Shown: positions 56,711 to 64,000 of the stretch, piece by piece | Numbering within the stretch: the stretch's first letter is position 1 | How the letters are laid out: each line of letters starts with the position of its first letter | Source: Sorex araneus | Lineage: Eukaryota > Chordata > Mammalia > Eulipotyphla > Soricidae | Direction: 5' to 3' | Assembly (NCBI RefSeq): GCF_027595985.1 | Contig: NC_073302.1 | Location: 281,015,116-281,079,115 of the forward strand | Length of the DNA stretch: 64,000 bases | Translations under genes and position numbers: made by a program | Notes under the pieces: generated by a model | Databases searched by the model: none | The model's input: only the letters and a program-made list of their open reading frames with translations | What the model was told of the DNA's origin: nothing

Positions 56711-58075
56711 AGAATGATTTTACCAGTATGTTTTTCATGCAATTCGAAAAAATGCACATCTCAGACTACAATTATTTTGGATAAATCTTTTTGTTCTGAA
56801 ACACTGAATAAAGTGTACTACTGACAAAATTGCTTCCAGAATGTTAATTGTTTTGATGTACAGATACTGTACTTCACTACCACCAAAGTGCTCAAACCCT
56901 CCACCAATTTGATTATGGTACTCGCTAGCTGTCTTCTTCCTTCCCCTTCCTCACCCTTCACCTCATCATTCTTGAGCAGGCTGTCTTCTTATACATAGAT
57001 TCTGACTTAGATTACTCCAGAAAATTCCACCAGTAGATTATAGATTCTAGAAGCCTATGACTATTGCACTATTTCTAATGTATGAACAATATGAATATGA
57101 ACATATCCTTGTCTTTTTATTTTTTATCTATTCAAATGTGCATTATTCTTTAACAGTAAATTTTAATTTCTGTCATTCTCAAACTGAAGTGCTATTTTTT
57201 AAAAATTCCTCATGTACATATTCCTGTATCCATTTTTCCTCATAAACATTATTTGATTTATTCAATGTGTCAGGCAGTATATTTTATATTAGAAAACATA
57301 AACAAATGGTAAGTAGAGAATCTAAGAAGCTTGCCTAACTATACTAAGCAATACAGAAGCAAAAGATTCTGCCTGTTAGTAACGTAGGAAATGCATTTAC
57401 TGGAGCTAAAGACAAAAGGGAATAAAGAAGGCAAAAAGAACTTTGTGGAAAACCTTTCTTTCTTCTTGTTATGTCTTAAAACTTAGTTTGAATCTTTTGT
57501 AAGATTTTTTTCATTATGTTACCTTCATATTTGTCTCTGTCTCTTGCTCTCTTTTTCAATTTTTAAGATGTCAGCAATACAATTTTAACTTTAAATTTTC
57601 AGGTTTAAAATTTTTAAAAACAAGCATAAAAATAAAAATTATGTAATCATTTTTAGCATCTTATCAATGAGCATGCTATTGAATCATTTTAGTTCCTTGA
57701 AAATTACTAAATATGAATCTTGTTTGAATTATGATTTTTGCTATATGTTAATATTTCAATATTAATATTTTGATATAATAATTGTCATAGTCCAATATAA
57801 ACAATAACAAACATGAGCTGTATGAACTCAATAGGTCATTAGTACCTAAGGATATGGTCAACAATAACTAAAATCACGCCCATATGTCTGGGCCCACTTA
57901 CCAATTTCTATGTTTAAATACTCAATATTAATTCATTGTAAGCCACCCTACATTACATTATAAAATTTAGTACTGTAAATAATATGGTTTCATTCAATTT
58001 TACATTATGTCTTAGCTTATTATCAGGGAATGACAGTGACTAATAATATGCAAAACTGTCAAGTTTTTAAAAGTT
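56711..58075. other. Intergenic AT-rich, no gene seen
   Basis: No recognised repeat or coding signal. Confidence 0.45.
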
Positions 58076-58086
58076 AGTTTAACTTG

Positions 58087-58326
58087 AGCAATAGCACAGC
58101 GGTTGGGCGCTCGCCTTTTATGGGGCCGACCTGTGTTCAATTCCTCCACCCCTCTCGTAGAGCCCGGCAAGCTACCAAGAGTATGGAACCCGCACGGCAG
58201 AGCCTGGCAAGCTACCCGTGGAGTATTGGATATGCCAAAAACAGTAAAAACAAGTCTCTCAATGAGAGACGTTACTGGTGCCTGCTCGAACAAATTGATG
58301 AGCAACGGGATGACAGTGACAGTGAC
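58087..58326 (+). mobile_element. SINE, long-body type, with target-site duplication
   Basis: AGCAATAGCACAGCGG head, body, and tail GATGACAGTGACAGTGAC. Flanked by AGTTTAACTTG (58076-58086 and 58327-58337). The first few head bases are missing. Confidence 0.94.
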
Positions 58327-58454
58327 AGTTTAACTTGTACATCACAGTCAAAGAAGTCATCACGAGGAATTCTATTCATACTTTATTATTAAGCAAATCT
58401 AACATGTATATATTCATATTTTAGGTAAGTGATAAATAGCCCTTAAGTATTTCT

Positions 58455-58557
58455 CATTCCAGAGAGCAGGCTAGATGTTTTGTAAGGTTTCTTTAATCCT
58501 TACAAAAATACCATAAATGAACTATTATCCTTATTTTGTAAAAGAAGAAACAATTTT
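58455..58557 (+). repeat. MIR fragment, interrupted by the next SINE
   Basis: GATGTTTTGTAAGGTTTCTTTAATCCTTACAAAAATACC ... ATCCTTATTTTGTAAAAGAAGAAAC follows the MIR core order. Confidence 0.55.
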
Positions 58558-58740
58558 AGGGCAGAGAGATAACACAGTGGGTAAGGCATCTGCCTTGCAT
58601 AGCGGCCACCTCAGCTGCAGTTTACAGCACTGTCACTGGTGCCCCGGGTTCCTCCAGGAGTGATCCTGAGCCCAGAGTCAGAAGTAGCCCCTTAGCCCCA
58701 CCAAGTTTATACGGAACAAAAGACTAAAAGAGAAAGAAAA
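58558..58740 (+). mobile_element. Older A-tailed SINE, variant body
   Basis: GGCAGAGAGATAACACAGTGGGTAAGGCATCTGCCTTGCAT head. The B-box region is replaced by GCAGTTTACAGCACTGTCACTGG, then CCAGGAGTGATCCTGAGCCCAGAG. Confidence 0.75.
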
Positions 58741-58912
58741 AAGACTTACATTTTATATTTAAATCAATTATAAATAATCACAAATTCAAAATTAGCATCT
58801 AAGAATTTATTTTATTCCTGAGAACTAAATGTATTTTGCAGGAAGTACCAGTAAATACTGAAGTAGACCATCAGTTTCAATTGGAAAATTCTTTAACTGA
58901 ATTTCAGGGTTC

Positions 58913-58937
58913 TTTTTTTTTTTTGGCTTTTTTGGTA
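58913..58937 (-). mobile_element. Possible extreme 5'-truncated SINE tail
   Basis: A T-run followed by GGCTTTTTTGG equals the reversed A-rich tail of the short SINE type, with no body. Confidence 0.25.
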
Positions 58938-60473
58938 TTTATTCCACACTTGTGATACTGGAACACCAATTGTGATGAACTTAATAAGACTCCTTCCTCT
59001 CTCATAAGAGACATATACTCCGTGATCCCGAAGCTTAGAGACAAAATAAATTCTTAGTACATAAAGGGAGAATTAGGTTAAAATATTTGCAATAGTTATT
59101 TTATGTATAGAATTAAATGCAATGCAATCCCAAAAATCCCAAAGGAAGTGTAAAGAAGTGCAAAGGGACATAAAGCAATGTAAGAGAGGAAGGCAGACTG
59201 AAACCAGGAATGCGATTGCAGTTTCTAGAAGCAGAAAGAGGTAGGACTGAAGTCTTACTAGAACTTCCGAATAAGAGTTGACCTTGTCAAAAATGTGTTT
59301 TTCAACCATGAGCCCTTTTGCAATTCTGCTATCTAGAAATTGTAATGTGATGTTTGTTTCTCTTTAAGCCACCATGTTTGTGATATGTTACAACAAAAAT
59401 AGAAAATAAACAAAAGTATCATCTAATTCTTAATTATTTTCTGATATTGTAAAGAGGATGATCTTAATATGCCAATTCAGAGTTCAGGTATTTGGTTATC
59501 ATTTATGTTAGACTTGAGAACTAAATCAAACCATGAATGATATTCAGGATGTTTTATGTTTAATCAATGTTAATGTCAAAGACAAATTATGCTGCTGTTT
59601 GTGACAACCCCAAAGTTTGGAAGTAAGTTAATTAGAACTATTTGTTGAAATAGTTACACAGTGTTTCAGAGTGTTAATAGAGAATTTCAAATATAATTTG
59701 CATCTGTTAGAAGAGCTTTAAGGAGGATCCTTTATGTGCAAATTTTTGCTAAGATAACTGAGGCTACATAATATAATTAGAAACATGCATTTGTAGAAAT
59801 CAAATATGATTTCTGAAAAATAACTTGCCTTTAATTTGAATTATTTTTAAAAAGTAAATTAGCGGGCAGGCATTTGTTGTCTTGTAATGTAATTTTAATT
59901 TAAAATCCAATGCTTCTAAAAGCTGTTTCACTAGTAGTGAGTCACCTGCCAAGTGATGAAAAGCTTTTAAAATTTGGTTCATTCTCAAAATTTGTAGAAT
60001 CAAAAGGCAGGAAAAAGAATAAGGAAGGAAATAGAGCTCTTAGTAAATATAAGTAGTTAGGTATTATAGAGTCACTGAGCAAAGTACCATATAACAGCTA
60101 CAAAAACAAGTGAGCAATTGGATTTTGAAATTTGAAAGCTTATACCAAGTTTCACTAAGTCAACAGTTCAGAACTTTTAAAGACAAAAACGTGTTACCAA
60201 GCAAAATGTGAAGTGTCAAAAGCACTATAAAATTTACTGATTTCAACAGCAAACATTTATTTGAGAAATATTAAAAGCCTAAAGAATGATCATGTCTTGA
60301 ATAAATAAAGCAAATTTATAAGTGGAAAGGAATCAAAGTTGGTTTTTGTTTTAAAAAAAGTGAGTTATTATTACATAAAATATACAGAATATCTCAGAAA
60401 AGGTAAACGTGTTTATCAAGAGAATATATGTTTCTATGTCCAACCAATATCTCATTAACTGATTTATTTTCAT
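58938..60473. other. Intergenic, no gene seen; possible LTR scrap
   Basis: TTTAAGCCACCATGTTTGTGATATGTTACAACAAAAATAG at 59367-59406 resembles the end of old mammalian MaLR-type LTR repeats. Otherwise unique-looking. Confidence 0.35.
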
Positions 60474-60634
60474 TTGCTCTTTGGGCCACAACTCACTCGT
60501 GGTGTTCAGGGCTTTTACTGGCCCTGTGCTCAGGGGTCACTCCTCTTGCAGCTCAGGAGACCATATGGAAACTCAGAGGGTTGAATCTGAGTGAGCCTCC
60601 TGCAAGGCAGACCCCCTACTCACTCCAGCACTTT
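60474..60634 (-). mobile_element. Old diverged SINE
   Basis: GGGCCACAACTCACTCGTGG, CTGTGCTCAGGGGTCACTCC, GGAGACCATATGG, GGTTGAATCTGAGTGAGCC, TGCAAGGCAGACCCCCTACTC. Confidence 0.7.
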
Positions 60635-63506
60635 ACATAACAAATGCAAATGCTCCTTACAGAGAACTACCTCAAAGAGTTTATGAAAAACTTTGTTAAG
60701 TACTTTAAAAATAGATAAAGTGAAACAGAAAGGGTTAAAAAAAGACTTAGAAAGGGTGGAGTCAAAGAAGCTTCATGACAGGCCACTCAATCATTTTCTC
60801 TTTCCTTGTGAAATCATGTTAAATATATCTCCAAAGCCAAGAGAGGTTTTTAAAAGCTGTCATCAACTTGACATTCTCTTTCAACAATTGTGAGAAATTG
60901 GTTAATAATATTAAGGGGTATTAAAGGAGCAATTTCTGAATTGAAGGCTACCCTAAGTTCTGATGTAATCCAAAAATCAGTTTTTTCATGGTGACTAAAT
61001 AAAAAAATAAATTAGATTACATTTAGATGTAAGGAACTTTTAGAATTTATCATTGATGTATTACTAACACAAATTATGATATATTTAGTCCAAAGTTAAA
61101 AACAATTTGGAAGCATCAGTGTGAAGAACCTAATTATCCCTTTATGAGCAAAATGAGTGACTTAAATATTCAAATTTTATTTATAAAATCATTTTAATTT
61201 GCTATATAATCCTGGTAAAAGTTTACTTGGATTACATAATATAAAAAGATTATATGTATGTATATATGCATATATCTACGTATATATGTGTATAATAAGG
61301 TGAAAGTTTAGGACTAATTAAAATTTACTTATATAGCGGTATTCAAATTTAAGCTATCATAAGCACTTTTTAGCAATAAATAAATAGCTTTTGTCCCAAA
61401 GATTTCACTCAATTAATGGAGACTTAGAGTCAATTAATATAATCAGCACAACTAATAATAATGGATCAAGATCTACATGTTGTGTCCTAACTGAACAATG
61501 TAATTTTCAGTGTACACAAATAAATTAAAAGACATGTTGATAACCTCTGAGCATATCACCAATATAGATAATAGTTTTTGAGTGTTTGCCAAGTCAAACA
61601 TCACATTAAACATTTTAATTCGATATATAGTTCTAAACATTAAATAAGAAAATAACCAAATAACAAAATGATTTATTATTATCCTCATTTTTCTATAAAC
61701 ATCTTGAAGGCAGTAAATTTCTCAAATTCACAAAGAAATTAATAGCGGAGTTAGTGCTGGAAGCCACATTTGCCTGCTTCAAATATTCTGCTCTAAAATA
61801 TTTTGTTGTTTTCATGTTAAATCTTATTTTGTGCATTTATTATTTTGTATAAGTACTAACTTTAAATTAACACATTTATGAAACATGAACTTTCATTTTG
61901 TGTAGTTGATCAGCTGCCTATCCTGATAATGTCTAAAAATATTTTATTTCCCAATCTTGTATGGATTTGTACTGCTCTATCCTGTACTATCTTTTATTCC
62001 TGTTTGACCAAGGGCATAAGTTGGTAGCTAGCTACCTCATGTATTAGTGAGGATAGTTATTTTGTCTATGGTTATTAAACAATGGGAAATAAGTTTTGCT
62101 AAAGAGTAAATCAAAGACTTTAATTATATGAGTATTATTCAATAGCCTACATTGTTTTAATGTATTAATATTATAGCTAAAATGAGAAGGCATTACTTTG
62201 AAACCTAACCTAATATGAAACCACTTGAAATTTTTATGCTACATATATATGTGTAAAATATATACTTGCATGTATCTACTTATATATGGACCTATTTATA
62301 GGTATACTATATGCATATTCACATTAGGATATTAAAACTGCTTTTTTATTACTTAATAAAGCAAGATTAAAATTAGATGACACAAAAGTGCAAAGATAAA
62401 TATTTCAGGGATATTCCCAGATACCAGTTTTATAAACCTGATAATATTTTTTCAATGCTAGTAAATCACATTTTGAGCATTTGCACAATTTCTAGATAAG
62501 ACATTTTTATCAAGCAAGGTTTGACACATTTTTAAAGGTTTTAAAGTCTGAACTTGTTTGAGTGTATTTTATTCAAGATATGTAAGCTTATCTGAAAATA
62601 GAAAAATGTTAGATATTATTAGTGTTTTAAATATTAATGATTTAAAATTAAATGTTCCATTTAATTGCCTTATACCCAATAGAGATTCTAGCAATACATG
62701 CATTGCTTAGTATGAATATATATTGGCCTAATATATTCAAATAATTCTCAGTTTTATAGGAGCATTGTTAATTTAAAATAATCAATGGATTATGAAAAAA
62801 TAGAAGTTAAAGGACCACCATAAGAGCTTCTGAACATTTAGCTCTTATTTTGCATTGAACTTGTACCCCTCTGAAGAAAACAACATTAATAGTCTACTTC
62901 CTGCTCCAATAGATGGTAGTTCTGGGTTTTTTCCTTTAAAACTTCAAGTGATTTTCTTTATTTTAATATCATTTTCTACACTGTGCCCCCACCCATTTGC
63001 CAGTTTTCTGAACTACTGTGATTTATATGAAGTATTTATATATTCTGTCATGGCTGTCTGTCTCTTCCCACACCTGTCACTTGTCTGACTAGTTGAAGGA
63101 AAGACTTTGTCTTCCCATTACCTTTTAGAACACCATCAAATTCTCCTAGAATAACCTAGTGGATTCGCATCATTCTGAACCATGTGCTGCTCTGCACTTA
63201 GCTGCTTTCCCCACAATTTTCTCTCTTACCACCTTTTTCCACTTACATGTTCTCTGTATGGAGTCTATTCTTTCTCTAAAGACATTACTTACTCGCTGAA
63301 AATGGCTCAGGTCTTAATAATTTAAAACTTTCCTTTTCTTCTAAAATGGAATCTTTCAAACTAACAGAAAAAGAAAAGATTCTCTTGAAAAACAATACTC
63401 TATCTCTAGCCCTGAAACACCTGAAAAGAGATGGAAAAAAATCCAAGACAAAAATTCCTTCCGGGATTTGAAAAAGAAGAAAAGACTGATAATTTCAAGT
63501 GTGTGT
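60635..63506. other. Intergenic AT-rich, no gene seen
   Basis: Includes TA-rich stretches (61255-61295, 62240-62320) and the MIR-like fragment listed separately. Nothing coding. Confidence 0.45.
61672..61800 (+). repeat. Possible MIR 3' fragment
   Basis: TTATTATTATCCTCATTTTTCTATAAAC ... AATAGCGGAGTTAGTGCTGGAAGCC follows the MIR second half. Confidence 0.4.
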
Positions 63507-63608
63507 GTATATATATATATAAATACATATATGTACATATATATAATAAGTATATCTCAAGCAGCTTGATCTATATAAGAAAGTACAATATATATGTATA
63601 TATGTATG
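63507..63608. repeat. (TA)n/(TATG)n-rich tract
   Basis: GTGTGTGTATATATATATAT then several TATATATG units. Confidence 0.85.
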
Positions 63609-64000
63609 ACTTCTTGAAAAATAAATGTAAATTTTATTGAAAAACAAAGTTAGCTCACCCAGATATGTGCATTTTTATGCAAACAATATTAGTTATGATT
63701 GGAAACAGGTTATATGTGAAACTAAAATGCATCTTTCTTCAATTACACTTTCTCACACTCTCTTTAAATTATTTTTCCACTGTAGAATATGATATCCTGT
63801 GCCATAAAGAATATAATATTCTTCCTGTTGTAATTTTCAAGTTTCCTAATGAAATGAGTTATAATTTAAAGTATTTCTTATAAGTCATAATGTGAAAACT
63901 TTACATATGGGAACTAACCAAAACTCAGAATCTATAATTTTCCAGTGGAACTGTTTCATATTGTAGTTTGCTATAGTTGGCACAATTAATAATGAGTCAA
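63609..64000. other. Intergenic, no gene seen
   Basis: AT-rich end of the window without recognisable features. Confidence 0.45.

Noticed and set aside
63080-63150. Possible L2 LINE 3' fragment (AGTTGAAGGAAAGACTTTGTCTTCCC)
   Set aside because: Resemblance is limited to one short block; not enough to call without a repeat search.

Overview
The window is mammalian nuclear DNA with one protein-coding gene. A single-exon 977-codon reading frame (27446-30379, + strand) encodes SLITRK5, a postsynaptic leucine-rich-repeat adhesion receptor. Abundant tRNA-derived SINEs have a head, body and tail that I recognise as the SOR-type SINEs of shrews. Together with L1 LINEs and ancient MIR copies, they point to a eulipotyphlan, probably a Sorex shrew. 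The species is an inference; the placental-mammal assignment is firm.

Layout. 1-18.4 kb is AT-rich intergenic DNA dense in SINEs, with a TSD-flanked 5'-truncated L1 (5864-6674), an older L1 remnant (about 6960-7855), a MIR, microsatellites and a 71-bp-arm inverted repeat (5190-5368). 18.4-22.6 kb is repeat-poor and AT-rich, with a candidate CTCF motif at about 21.27 kb. 22.6-25.7 kb is a CpG island with the SLITRK5 promoter and probable non-coding exon 1 (splice donor at 24118/24119). 24.1-27.4 kb is intron 1, with three CA/GT microsatellites. 27438 to about 31985 is exon 2: the whole CDS and a 3' UTR containing a pyrimidine tract of about 330 bp. 32-64 kb is an AT-rich gene desert with scattered SINEs, MIR fragments, a second TSD-flanked 3'-end L1 (42072-42589, minus), AT microsatellites and one odd GC-rich patch (55.09-55.50 kb).

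How it works together. Only SLITRK5 is a gene; other long open frames are GC-rich shadows or repeat translations. The predicted mRNA joins exon 1 to exon 2 eight bases before the start codon. In this model exon 1 carries up to three short upstream ORFs, one reading through the splice and overlapping the SLITRK5 start out of frame, which suggests translational control. No SINE is visible from about 18.4 to 33.3 kb, centred on the gene, as is often seen around tightly regulated developmental genes. I found no previously undescribed system. The most notable items are the uORF arrangement, the enlarged poly-Gly tract, the palindrome, and the long-body SINE type that has no A-tail yet has target-site duplications.
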